Below, in pieces: positions 21,584 through 32,793 of a stretch of DNA of 64,000 bases. A program made the translations under genes and the position numbers. Source of the DNA: Mansonella perstans. Taxonomy: Eukaryota; Nematoda; Chromadorea; Rhabditida; Onchocercidae. Each line of letters starts with the position of its first letter. Position 1 is the stretch's first letter. The stretch is from assembly GCA_037074765.1 (NCBI GenBank), contig JBAMDO010000164.1:1-64000 (forward strand), given 5' to 3'. The notes beneath the pieces were generated by a model. The model had not been told where the DNA came from and ran no database searches. It saw nothing but the letters and a program-made list of their open reading frames with translations.

Positions 21584-22624
21584 TCAACTTGCTGTCAACT
21601 TTAAATAAAATTCTCTTGTCGCCTAACTTTAACAGAAATAACCTCTCATGTTAGATTTCTGATTCTTTTTTCATGAAAATCCTATTTTAATGAGAAAAAA
21701 ATGCTTTTTTAAGTTTCTATTGAAATTAGACCAAAAAGAAAATTTAATTATTTTAAAGTTTTCATGAGGGAAAAATCAAATCACAGGGGAAAATTAAAGT
21801 TAGGCCAAGAAGACAAAAGGGAAAAATAAAATCAAGGATTGACGGAGGATTATGAGAATGAATAAGGTCATAGGTCAATAGTAGAGTTTGTGAATCTATT
21901 TGAGGAAGGAATTAAATAAAATTTAGAGATTTGCCTAAAAGTTTCGCAAAGAACTATTTAAGCAGGCCCTTCGAAAGAGTTGTTTTCCTCCAACACAGAT
22001 CAAAAAAGAGCTAATGACTTCAACTATTACTGCTCAGAACAACCCAGAGCTAACGATTTGAACCCACTTCTCACGAATCCAGAACCCATTGACGCGGGAG
22101 CATTTCGTAACCTAACCTATAGATATAGAAGATTTGAAGTCGATTTGGATTCGAGTTGCAAAAAAGTTTGATTGGACATAAAAATTTATCCTTTAAATTC
22201 TCAAGTTTTATTGAATCGAGGGCCAAAGATACTGATATTCTCGCGTTCCAAGGGAATTTTGCCAAGGGATAGTCCGGGATATTCGCGAAAGAACATTTTG
22301 ATTGATTTGAGTTTTTGAAACTGTTTTAAATCAAATGAAACTGAATTTGTCTGCTGATATCCTTGCATTCATCTTTGGATTCGAAATCGTTCTTCTTTCT
22401 TTCTTTCTCTCAAATTCATTTTATCTTTCGTTTTGTACCAAAGTTTAAAGTTCAACTTGCGCAATGATTTTTTTCTGATCATTGGCTTGCTCTATTGATT
22501 TGTTTTTCGGATCATTGAACTTTGAACTTTTTGCACTGAAAGCTTGAATGTTTGTGTATTTCAGTTGCTTTCATTTAATTTTCCTTAATGTGACAATATG
22601 ACACTGTCACCTGAATGTCATCGC
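21584..22624. other. Intergenic stretch upstream of the apyrase gene
   Basis: AT-rich single-copy sequence with no convincing exon. A short frame at 21980-22171 has no recognisable features. Confidence 0.5.
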
Positions 22625-22806
22625 TTTCAGGTCTCTCCTCTCAGTTAGCTATAATTGGTGGTACTGTCATCTGAATCGCTTTCAGGTCATCGTCCACGTG
22701 CCTATAATTGGTACTGTCACCTGAATTGCTCTCAGGTCTTTCAGATCCCATGTCTTTTCAGGTCGTCGTCCACGTGTTAGCTCTAATTGGCGCACTTCAA
22801 TTGCGT
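22625..22806 (+). repeat. Repeated acceptor region just before the apyrase start codon
   Basis: Three to four copies of TTTCAGGTC..CGTCCACGTG..CTATAATTGGTACTGTCACCTGAATTGCT lie directly upstream of the ATG. Each starts with a TTTCAG or CTCAG acceptor-like site. The last one (AG at 22760-22761) could serve as a trans-splice or 5' UTR acceptor, 45 nt before the ATG. Confidence 0.75.
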
Positions 22807-25800
22807 ATGGCTAATCTTGAAACAGTCACAAAAATCCGGAAGAATGGCGATACATACGTGTTGTCAACCACGTACGCTTCATCTCTAACTATTGCTGCTC
22901 TAGTGACCATTTTATGTGCGGCATTCGTTGCGTTAACAAAAAATATGCAGAAGCCTGGATGCTATCGTCGACCGTACAATACGTCACAGCTTGGTAATAA
23001 CTAACTAGTAATTAATAACGACACAGTAAGGATATAATAATTAGTAATGATGCAGTAATTAGTAAGGATATAGTAATTAGTACGACCGTATAATAAATCA
23101 CAGCTTGGTAATTAATTACTGAATAGTGATTAGTAATGATATAGTAATTAGTGGGACCGTATAATACATCACAGCTTGGCAATTAATTACTGGATAGTAA
23201 TTAGTAACGATATAGTAATTAGTAATTAGATATATATAACGATATAGTAATTAGTAATTAAATATATAGGATATATCCTCTCCTGTTTCACAATATTGAT
23301 CCATGAGTGATTGTAAGTCTGTTTAATTTCATTGATCTGCAATCATTCATTTAGCTTTACAGTATTGTAGACTGCTTTACTGTACTTTACTGTATTCTAG
23401 ACTGTTATCCTAGGCTGCTTTACTGTATTTTACTGTATTCTAGATTTTTAGCTTTACTATATTCTAGGCTGTTATCCTAGACTGCTTTGCTGTACTTTAT
23501 TATATTCTAAACTGCTTTATTGTGCTTTACTGTATTCTAGACTGTTATCCTAGATTGCTTTACTGTACTTTACTGTATTCTTGCCTATTCTAGACTGCTT
23601 AACTATGCCTTACTGTATTTTAGATATACTGAAATGCTTTATTACAATGAAGTCTAGAAACTTCATTGTAAGACTCAAGTTTGGCTTGAACTAGTTTTCT
23701 GATGTATAGGTCACTTTTTCATTATAGGTCATGAGCTATTGCTAGACGATGGGTCACTTCAGTACCGTGTAATTATTGTGGCGGATCTTGACAAAAGCAG
23801 TAAGCATCCTACAGAAGAAAACAAATGGCAAAGTTTCATCGAATTTGGCCTGCTTACGATAAACAAGGAACATACTGTAGCATCATTGCAATGGAATAAC
23901 AATAAACGGGTAGGTAGTTTGACCCCGTGACCTTTTGTGACAGGCTAAGGCTCAATAAATAGGTAGAATTTGTGACCTTCTTCATGACTAAGGCTTTGGT
24001 GGTTTGTATAGGTAGAATTCGTGACCTTCTTCATGGCTAAGGCTTTGGTGGTTTGTTCAACAGGTGGAGTTTGACCCCGTGACCTTCATGGCCAATTTGT
24101 GACTTCTACAGACTTCTGTGTAGATTTGGGATCTTATCCCACTAAATATTTTGACAGTAGCTTGAATAGCCATAAACAGGTGACCTTTATGGCTAATTTG
24201 TGACCTTTGGGTGGTTTGTTCCTGTTCTACAGGCTTCTGTATAGATTTTGAGTCCTATCACTAAAATATTTTGTCACACTTTTTTTGAATTCAATTTTTC
24301 GAAATCCTTCGTTTTTTTCGACAGAGTAATAACAACTGGACCAATTCAAGTTAACTTGGCATGATTACTTGTGAGAGGAGTAGCCTCAAAGTACTTTTAT
24401 TGAGTGAAAAAAAGCCTAGCTTTAAAACTATTTGTATTTACCAATTAAAACAGCTTGTCATGATTACTTTTGTGCGAAGTAGCCTCAAACTTACTTGTAT
24501 TGAGTGAAAAAAAGCCTAGCCTCAGGTAGTCTATTTGCATTGATCAATTCAAGTTAGCTTGGCATGATTACTTTTGTGGGAGGTAGCCTCAAACTACTTT
24601 TATTGAGTGAAAAAAAAGCCTAGCTTTAAAAGTACTTGTATTGACCAATTCAAATAGCTTGGCATGATTACTTGTGTGAGAGGTAGTAGTCTCAAGGTAG
24701 CCTACTTGTATTGAATGAAAAAAACCCTAGCTTTAAAACTGCTTGTATTGACCAATTCAGACAGCTTGTCATGATTACTTTTGTGAGAGGTAGCCTCAAA
24801 CTTACTTGTATTGAGTGAAAAAAAACCTAGCCTCAGGTAGCCTATTCGCACTGATCAATTCAAGTTAGCTTGGCATGATTACTTTTGTGAGATGTAGTAG
24901 CTTCACAGATAGCCTACTTGTATTGAATGAAAAAAACCCTAGCTTTAAAACTGCTTGTATTGACCAATTCAGACAGCTTGTCATGATTACTTTTGTGAGA
25001 GGTAGCCTCAAACTTACTTGTATTGAGTGAAAAAAAACCTAGCCTCAGGTAGCCTATTCGCACTGATCAATTCAAGTTAGCTTGGCGTGATTACTTTTGT
25101 GAGAGGTAGCCTCAAACTGCTTTTACTGAGTGAAAAAAAAGCCTAGATTTAAAACTAATTGTATTGACCAATTCAAATAGCTTGGCATGATTACTTGTTG
25201 AGTAGTCTCAAAATAGCCTACTTGTATTGAGTGAAAAAAAAGCCTAGATTTAAAACTACTTATATTGACCAATTCAAACAGCTTGTCATGATTACTTTTG
25301 TGAGAGGTAGCCTCAAACTTACTTGTATTGAGTGAAAAAAAACCTAGTCTCAGGTAGCCTATTCGCACTGATCAATTCAAGTTAGCTTGGCATGATTACT
25401 TTTGTGAGATGTAGTAGCCTCACAGATAGCCTACTTGTATTGGGTAAAAAAAGCCTCGGAATGCAAAAAAAAGACCCAAAACCCATTGGTCACTATATTT
25501 GCAAGTTGTCGTTTTTTTTTAGATTTCACTTTATTCGACAATTGCTAGCGGTGGCAGATCGATGGAACTATCGGATTTGGCCATTTTTGATGGGCATTTA
25601 TTGTCGGTGGATGATCGAACTGGAATTATTTATCGAATTGAAAAAGACATCGCTTATCCTTGGGTTTAAATTCCTTTAATTTTTAAAACTTTTTGAAATT
25701 CAATTTTTGAAAACTCAATTCTTTTTTGAAGCAAAAGAGTGAATAAGTAAAAAAAATTTAAACCCAAATAATTAAAGATTAAATTGCACAATTAAGAATT

Positions 25801-27729
25801 AATTAAAGATAAAGATTAAATTGCACAATTTTTTAAAGATTTACCTCAGTGATGGTGCTGGAAATACAACGAAAGGGTTCAAAGGTGAATGGATGACAGT
25901 GAAAGATAACAATCTTTACGTTGGTGGACTTGGCAAAGAATGGACAACAACAAAGGGTGTATTTGTCAACGAAAATCCTATGTGGATCAAGGTACGTGCA
26001 ATTCATCGTAATTCTCTATGGAATAAGGAATTGAAAACGAATAGTTATTGTGACATTATTGGTGTTTCCCTATGGAAAATAAGTGTATACGTGATGTTTA
26101 ACTTTAACGTGAATCACTTCTTAATCACAACAACGTTTGACCGACGACTTCTTAGGGTTAGTTATAACGAATAGTTATTATTGTGACAGCAGAAATTCAT
26201 GGAAAACACAAGTGTATACGTGATACGTGTATGATTCAGAATCTCGTTAATTATTTTAGTAATTAAGACAACCCCCTCTAATTTCGTTAATTATTTTAGT
26301 AATTAACATATCTACACATAGAGTGGCTTGGTATAATAATAGATTTTTCTATTAAACTTCAAAGGCTTTTCAAAAGAATTTTACAGCACTGACAAAAAAT
26401 TCATTGCACTTCATTCGTGATCTGCGTGATTTGTTGATCTGATCTTTTTTAGCTGGTAACACCTGATGGAAGTATTGAACATATCAGTTGGGCTAACGAA
26501 TATAAAAAATTACGTTCGGCCGTTGGCATTGAATGGCCTGGTTATATGATACATGAATCGGTTCAGTGGTCAGAAGTCTATCAGAAATGGTTCTTCTTGC
26601 CCAGAAGAGCTAGTAAGCTACCGTATACCGAAGCAGAGGATGATGAAAGGGGTCAGTACTAGTACATATATTTAATTTTCAAATATAAACTTGTACTTAA
26701 TAATTGAACAACCATGAATCAAAATCTTTATTATCATAATATTTTATTGTCATAATCGTTATCATAATTTTTCAATTATAAACTTGTATAACAGTCATCA
26801 TTCAAAATCTTTGTTATCATAATTTTTGAAAGTTTTTGAACTTATTCGGCTTTTTATAGCTTTTCTAATAGCTTTCATATTCTAAAATGTGAGAGCATTG
26901 TTACCATATTTGTAACAATGATGAGGATGGGTATTTTAAGAAATATGATAAAGGTAAGCTATGGTTACGATAGTAATTACTGATAGTACTACGCAGATGT
27001 GCACAGGTGGATTACTCTTATATGATAAAGGTAAGCTATGGTTACGATAGTAATCACTGATAGTACTACGCAGGTGCGCACAGGTGGATTACTTTTTACA
27101 AGAGTGTGTGTGTGTCAAGGATCAAAGGTGTGTATAAGGTAAATTTTGACTTTGAGCTACCACCACAATTCTTGGAATAGAGTTAAAATTAAAATTAATT
27201 AAAGTTAAGTTATGGATTCTCTATTGGTATTGGATAGCTTTAAAAACCTGAAATACGGAAGTTTAACTCACTTTTGTACTACTTTTTCATTTCAGGTACA
27301 AATTAATTTAACTCATTTTTATACTTTTGCAACTCATTTTTGTACTACTGCAACTCATTCTTGTGCTGTACTTTTTAATTCCAGATACAAATTAATTTAA
27401 CTCATTTTTGTGCTGTATTTAACTGATTTTTGTACTACTGTATTATTTCAGGTACAAATTATTTGCTTATTGCTTCGGAGGACTTTTCCCACATAAAGCA
27501 TCAACAAATTGGCCCAATTAGGAGCAGTAGCAATAGAAGAGGCTTCTCAGCTTTCCAATTTGTTCCTGGCAGCAACGATCGAATAATTGTGGCATTGAAA
27601 TCGGAGGAAAAAGCTGGCGCTACATTAGCTAGTTATATTACTGTATTTAATCATGAATTAGGTCATATTCTGCTCAAAGAAGTACCATTGCCTGGTAAAT
27701 TTAAGTATGAAGGAATAGCATTTGTTTGA
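22807..27729 (+). CDS. apy-1: Calcium-activated nucleotidase (apyrase, CANT1/apy-1 family), type II membrane form
   Basis: Six exons: 22807-22993, 23728-23909, 25523-25663, 25839-25991, 26453-26651, 27452-27729. All phases join, giving 379 residues, the usual family length. It hydrolyses UDP and GDP released by glycosyltransferases in the ER/Golgi lumen, in a calcium-dependent way. An N-terminal cytosolic stub ([15 protein letters not shown]) precedes a membrane segment ([20 protein letters not shown]) and the lumenal apyrase domain. Family landmarks in order: [37 protein letters not shown] with [60 protein letters not shown], and a terminal KYEGIAFV. The acidic DLD and VDDRTG blocks match the calcium and nucleotide region. 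The ATG at 22807 is chosen because it is the only one in frame before the membrane span. Confidence 0.93.
22968..23200 (+). repeat. Exon 1 end and donor of apyrase repeated three times
   Basis: CGACCGTACAATACGTCACAGCTTG|GTAATAAC ends exon 1. It recurs at 23083 (CGACCGTATAATAAATCACAGCTTGGTAATT) and 23154 (GGACCGTATAATACATCACAGCTTGGCAATT). The third donor has changed from GT to GC. Spacers of AGTAATTAGTAA repeats link the copies. Confidence 0.88.
23350..23640 (+). repeat. Tandem repeat in apyrase intron 1
   Basis: Seven or more copies of GCTTTACTGTACTTTACTGTATTCTAGACT with variants. Confidence 0.85.
23900..24240 (+). repeat. Repeated donor region of apyrase exon 2
   Basis: AATAAACGG|GTAGGTAGTTTGACCCCGTGACC at the exon end recurs as AATAAATAGGTAGAATTTGTGACC (about 23953), TGTATAGGTAGAATTCGTGACC (about 24006), CAACAGGTGGAGTTTGACCC (about 24060) and CATAAACAGGTGACCTTTATGG (about 24170). 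Confidence 0.8.
24330..25445 (+). repeat. Minisatellite of about 104 bp, 11 copies, in apyrase intron 2
   Basis: The landmark GCATGATTACTTTTGTGAGAG recurs about every 103-105 bp from 24355 to 25389. Two sub-types alternate (CAATTCAAGTTAGCTTGGC and CAATTCAGACAGCTTGTC), giving a higher-order unit of about 208 bp. Each unit has TTGTATTGAGTGAAAAAAA and CCTAGC. Confidence 0.92.
26025..26230 (+). repeat. Duplicated segment in apyrase intron 4
   Basis: AACGAATAGTTATTGTGACA..GTGTATACGTGAT appears twice, at about 26036-26094 and 26167-26225. Confidence 0.65.
26670..27095 (+). repeat. Two tandem duplications in apyrase intron 5
   Basis: A unit of about 95 bp at 26670-26835 (TATAAACTTGTA..TCAAAATCTTTATTATCATAAT) is present twice with divergence. 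A unit of about 75 bp at 26942-27092 (ATGATAAAGGTAAGCTATGG) is present twice and almost identical, so it is recent. Confidence 0.85.
27285..27470 (+). repeat. Three copies of the apyrase exon 6 acceptor
   Basis: TTTCAGGTACAAATTAATTTAACTC (about 27292) and TCCAGATACAAATTAATTTAACTC (about 27380) precede the used acceptor TTATTTCAG|GTACAAATTATTTGC (AG at 27450-27451). All three copies include the start of the coding exon. Confidence 0.85.
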
Positions 27730-30700
27730 AATTTTATCTTTGATGAATAAATTTGTCAAAGCCTTTGTCGCAAAAAATTTTAAAAAATTTAATTTAAATT
27801 TAATTTTACTACTAAATGGTACTAAGAGCGGTAACCTATCTTTTTTTTAAAGGCTATGATCAAAGTGGCATGGAGAGAGAATCAGAATCCTTGAAATCTT
27901 GAATCTTTCTTGAATTGTAGATCACTATCTTTGAATTTTGAATCTTTCTTGAATCATAAATGATCACTATCTTTGAATCTTGAATCCTTGGAATCTTTTT
28001 GCAAAAATTTCTGGAGTCATAATTGAACCTAATTAATCAATTATGACCCCAGAAAGATAATCATAATTAATAGCAAAGCAATTAATTCTAATTGATGCAG
28101 TTTAATAAATCAATTTGATGGAATTTCAATGAGTTAATTTTTTTTTTTTTTTTGGATGTTTTCAATGAATTAATTTCAATGCAATTTAATGAATTCAATT
28201 TTGAAGAAATGGCGGGTCCCAGTCAAATTTATTATATATTAAATTTTAAAATTACATGAAATCATTGAATTTTTTTTGTAAATGGGAGGCCAAAGATCAA
28301 AGCATGCCAGAAGTCCAGTCGATATAACATTCACCTTAATAGATAATATGTCTCTCGGTGATGGAAAGGTAAAAGGTTAGACTGGAAGACAGTAATATAT
28401 TGTAATATGGAAAGGTGAAAGGTTAGGCAGAAAGACGGTAATATATAGTAATATAGATGTGGTGACATTTCTAAGCATGAGAGAATATGACGAATAGTTA
28501 AGTGATATGAGATGAGAGAATTGAGAATCTCTAAAATATGAGAGAATCCGAAGTATGAGAGAATTTTGATCCTTGAGCAAATGACATATGACCTATGACA
28601 ATAGCACGTGACATATGACAGTTGTTAAGGTATATACTACGATGTTTTATCTTTTGTAATGAGCTCATCTTTTGCGTGATTATCTTTATTATTACGTGGT
28701 TATTATGCGATTACGTGATTACCACTCTTATTATTACGTGTTTACCATTTTTATTATTACGTCATTGCATGCTCTTATTATTACGTGATTATGTGATTAT
28801 CACTCTTATTATTGTGTGATACGTGGTTACCAGTCTTAGCTGATGCATTTTCTGTACAGTCCCGGGAATATTCTGGAAAGTTCTGGAGAAGTAAACCCAG
28901 GTAAACAGGGGAAAAAACAGTAAACAGGTATAGCTAAGATAATTGATTCTTTTTTTATACAATCCCGAGAATATTCCATCTCATTCTGAAAATTTCAACT
29001 TGTCACTTCCAAAAGCATTTTATGCCTTACAAGCATTATTAATAATATTGTTATGAATTGTTGAAATGTTATTGAACATTTTCGATCCTGGAAGTTTTCC
29101 TGAAAAATATCATAGTGCAGCAAGTTATCAATTTAATTTAAATAATTTTGTTTCCCAGAGAGATAAAGTACATTTTGATGTCTTTTTTTTGCAAGTTTGT
29201 ATTTATTTCTTCATGAATGTTTCTTAAAAAATGCTATTGAATGAATGGAAATTTACCGTTAGATTTCAGGAGTGTTTTTCAGAATTTCGCCGTTTTCAGG
29301 ATTGTTTTCAAGAGATTTCAATGAGTGCGTTTTTTTTTCGGTTTATTGAGGAGCGATTAGAGTGTTAGTTCACAAAACTTTTTAAAGTTTCCCTTTAAGT
29401 TTTTGCAAATGTCTTTTTTTGTCTATAATTAGCCGTATAACTAAAAATACTAAAAATAACTAAAATTAATCAAATAACTAAAAATTAATCAACTAAAAAT
29501 AACTAAAAATTAATCATTTTGTTTATAATTGGCCAATTAATTACTTTTTTATGATTAGCCGTAATTAATTAATTATTTTCAGATTGATGATGCTAGCTGT
29601 TCGACGATTGCGTATATTATATGATCCAAAAAATAATGTTAAAAGGAATGCTCAGCTGTTTAGATGTGAGAAAGGCATGATATACATGGGCCTATGTGTC
29701 ACCCATCCGAGCGTCAACTGTCATCGTCGTTATCTGTCACCCAATCTGGGTGTCAACACTGCCAACATCGTCGTCACCAATGTTACTTAAAAATGAATTG
29801 AGAGTTGACCTCGGAACTGTTGTGGACATTGCTGTTTATTTAGGTTGTAAGTAGTAGTATAAATTGTAAGTAACTAAGATAATTGATACTTTTTCTGGAT
29901 AATTCCGGAAATACTCTGAAGAATTCTGGAAAAGTAAACAGGGACTCTTTTCCTATTTTTACAATTGTAAATTCTGCCGTTTGCATTTTATACAGAAATG
30001 TTGGCAGTGAAATATCAGTAGTGTTGTATCGACGCAGTTTGTCATTTTTATTAATGACATTTTCTATTAACCACCGACTGTTCTTCTTAATATACTTGTT
30101 TTAATGTCAATTTAATGTCAACAAACGCTCATTAATGTCAACAACAGTCATCGGATGTGATCCTGATTCTTTCTGTCAACAGATCTGATTCTGATTCTTT
30201 CTGTCAGCAGATCTGATTCTGATTCTGTCAACAATATCTGATTTTTCTTAGAATATTTTCCTTAGAATAATATCTGATTTCTTAGAACATTTCTTAGAAT
30301 ATTTTCCCGAGGATAGAAATTCTAGTAGTTCTTCAGCTACTGATAATACCAACCAATTGTGGCAGTTATTGGTAATTGCTGCTTGTCATTAATTGATTTA
30401 GTCATTAATTGATTTAGTAATTAACTAATTTAGTCATTAATTGATATAGTCATTGATTGGTTTATTCATCAATTGATCGAGTCATTAACTGATTAAGTCA
30501 TTAGTTGATTTAGTCATTAATTGGTCTAGTCATTAACTAATTTAGGCATTGTTTTAATTCCATTTTAGAAGTGATCTGTTTGTATTTAAGTCTTTGTAGC
30601 TTATTTGGAGTTTAATTTTAGGGTTTTAATACAGAAATTTGGGTAATTTGTTAGGGCTTGAATCTTCTGAAATTGTTTCCTAGCTCGGTATAGAATATAT

Positions 30701-30974
30701 ATAGTTCTCTGGGCTCATTCTCATAAAATTGGGACATGAATGTAACACTAGGCATTTTGGAAGTAACATCTAAAGTTCATTGGTTCATTAGGTCAGTAGA
30801 TATATTTGCTTATTACTTACTATCTTACTACTCGTTCTTTACATTGTTTGTCATTTCACAATATTTTGCAAGTGATCATGGAAGTTTAATTTGCAGCTGA
30901 TCAGCTGATCGATTTTGCAATTGCTCGGAAGTTTAATTTTTCAACTTAGGGACCTTGACATATTTCAGGCAATC
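27730..30974. other. Intergenic stretch between apyrase and copper transporter
   Basis: No convincing gene. It holds: repeats of GAATCTTTCTTGAATC (27885-28000); two copies of ATGGAAAGGTGAAAGGTTAG with GACAGTAATATAT (28362-28460); TTATTATTACGTGATTACC repeats (28685-28835); a repeat of about 60 bp containing ATAATTGATTCTTTTT and AAGTAAACAGG (28860-28990 and 29875-29950); GATCTGATTCTGATTCTTTCTGTC (30150-30240); and a 15-nt unit GTCATTAATTGATTTA (30385-30550). A small frame at 29584-29790 is unassigned. Confidence 0.6.
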
Positions 30975-32793
30975 ATGAATCATGCATCAGGTTCTGTCCA
31001 TGAAAGGCTGAATGTCCATTCGACAAACAGAAGCGGTTTTCCGGAATTTGATCGATTAGGTAAGTGTGAGGAATTTCCTGGATGAATTAATTAGCGATTG
31101 GTTGTATTGATCAACGAAAAGCCGAATTGTCTTAATTTGTCTGAGTTTGTTCCATAATTAATCTATTTAAAAACAAAATGTGGAAGTTCACTTTTTAATA
31201 CTGCACTTAATTTTTGTTGCTAATATAACATGGTTGACAGTTGCCAGTTATTTAATAGTTGTTTTTTTGGAGGGGAAAGTGTTGAAATAATGAACAAGAA
31301 CGAAATGCTTAATGGACATAATGAACGTATGGACCATTATCATATGCATGGAATGAAGGATGAATTGATGAAGCATGAACAAGAACATGTTGGGCATCAT
31401 ACTATGAAGATGTGGTTTCATTTCGGTTATCGCGAAATTATTTTATTCGAATTTTGGCAAATCGAATCCTTGTATGGTCAGTTTTTTTTTTTTTTCAAAT
31501 TGCTTCTGTCATTAATTTTTTCTAACAGCAATCGCGATTGGTCATTTTTCTTCATTAAAGAAGGTGCGATGATCATTTTTCTTCATTTTTCTAACGATAG
31601 CAGTGGTCATTTTTCTCCATCAAAGAAAAAATGCACTTCGATCCCTACTTTCCAACACTAGCACTTTCTTTTTTGCTTGCCCTTGTCCTAAACCAGCAAT
31701 TATTTATTTGGTTCTTGCATTTCATTTTCAGCAGTAACCTATTGAAGTAAGCAGAACATTTTCACGATTGCCTGATATAGATCATGATATACTTCAGATT
31801 TAAAATGCAGAGATTAATTAATTGCAGGTCTTTTGCTTTCCTGTTTACTGATCTTTATAATGGCTTGTTTCTACGAATGGATCAAATGGTTCCGTGTTTA
31901 TCTGCAACTTTTCACGGCAAAATGTCCACCAAGTTGTCGTCATGGCGATGGTGGCAGTGATGAAGGAGGAAAGCTAGGTGAAGTGAAGCAAGATGACAGT
32001 CGTCCCTCGGCAGTATCAGCTCCTCTAAGGGTCATTCTACCAACTGGTTATCAGCAGGTTTCCAGCAGGTTTGAAGTTTGCAAGTTTGCCTGGTCTTTTT
32101 ATATTCGAATTGTACGTATCTTCGTCGTGACTCTTAATGAACCTCAGAATTGCCATTTATATTATAAATATTTGCTAGGTGCAGAATTTAGCGAGAAAAA
32201 AACAAAAAGAATCAGTTCTTTTAACAATTATTTCAGCTTTTTCTAAACCTTTTAAGTCTTTTAGTTTCTCGTAGAACTTTTTGTTCCACACTAGTGGAAT
32301 GTCAGAGAGTTGCCAGAACTAATTAAATTAACGGAAAGTATTCACGGCGTGCTAATGATTTGACTACGTTGAAAGCGATTTTGAGGTTTATCTCTGTTTT
32401 ACACGCAAAATTCTTCCGGAGACTTTTTCCGTTAATTTTTCAGGGCAGCAAAGGAAGAGATTTCTCGTACAATTCGATTCTTGCAGGTGAGTAAAAAGCA
32501 CTTTAATTCGTTCCACTTTAGTTACAGACGTAGAAATAACGCGTTGTTTGTGAAATGTTGTTTGAAATGTAGCACAACATTAATTAATTAGCTTATCATT
32601 ATAGGCAATCCTTTATTTTGTGCAGCTAACATTGGCGTATTGCTTGATGCTTATTGCAATGACGTATAACATCTGGTTAACTGTAGCTGTAATTGCGGGT
32701 GCAGCTTTCGGACATTGGCTATTTGCTGTTTTAAAATGTTTTAATCCACAGACCGATGATTTGGATACATTTGCTACTGACGCTTGCCATTAA
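30975..32793 (+). CDS. Ctr-family (SLC31) copper transporter
   Basis: Five exons with continuous phase: 30975-31059, 31273-31476, 31828-32068, 32444-32486, 32605-32793, giving 253 residues. Ctr proteins are homotrimers that move Cu(I) through a pore lined by methionines. The N-terminus is Met/His-rich (MDHYHMHGMKDELMKHEQ then HHTMKMWFHFGYREIILF), the usual copper-collecting ectodomain. The first membrane span contains LLLSCLLIFIMACFYEW. A cytosolic loop of about 75 residues follows. Then comes CLMLIAMTYN, with the diagnostic M-x3-M of span two, and AGAAFGHWLF, with the G-x3-G of span three. The tail ends DACH, with Cys and His as in Ctr C-terminal copper-handing motifs. TTTCAG seven bases before the ATG suggests a 5' splice or trans-splice site. 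The exon 3 donor is the second of two near-identical CAGCAGGTTT sites; only it is in phase. Confidence 0.92.
31525..31630 (+). repeat. Tandem repeat in copper transporter intron 2
   Basis: About three copies of TTTTTCTAACAGCAATCG..GGTCATTTTTCTTCATTAAAGAAG. Each contains an acceptor-like CTAACAG or GATAGCAG. Confidence 0.65.

Noticed and set aside
29584..29790. Plus-strand 68-codon frame
   Set aside because: No splice partners and no recognisable motif; Arg/Lys-rich start only.
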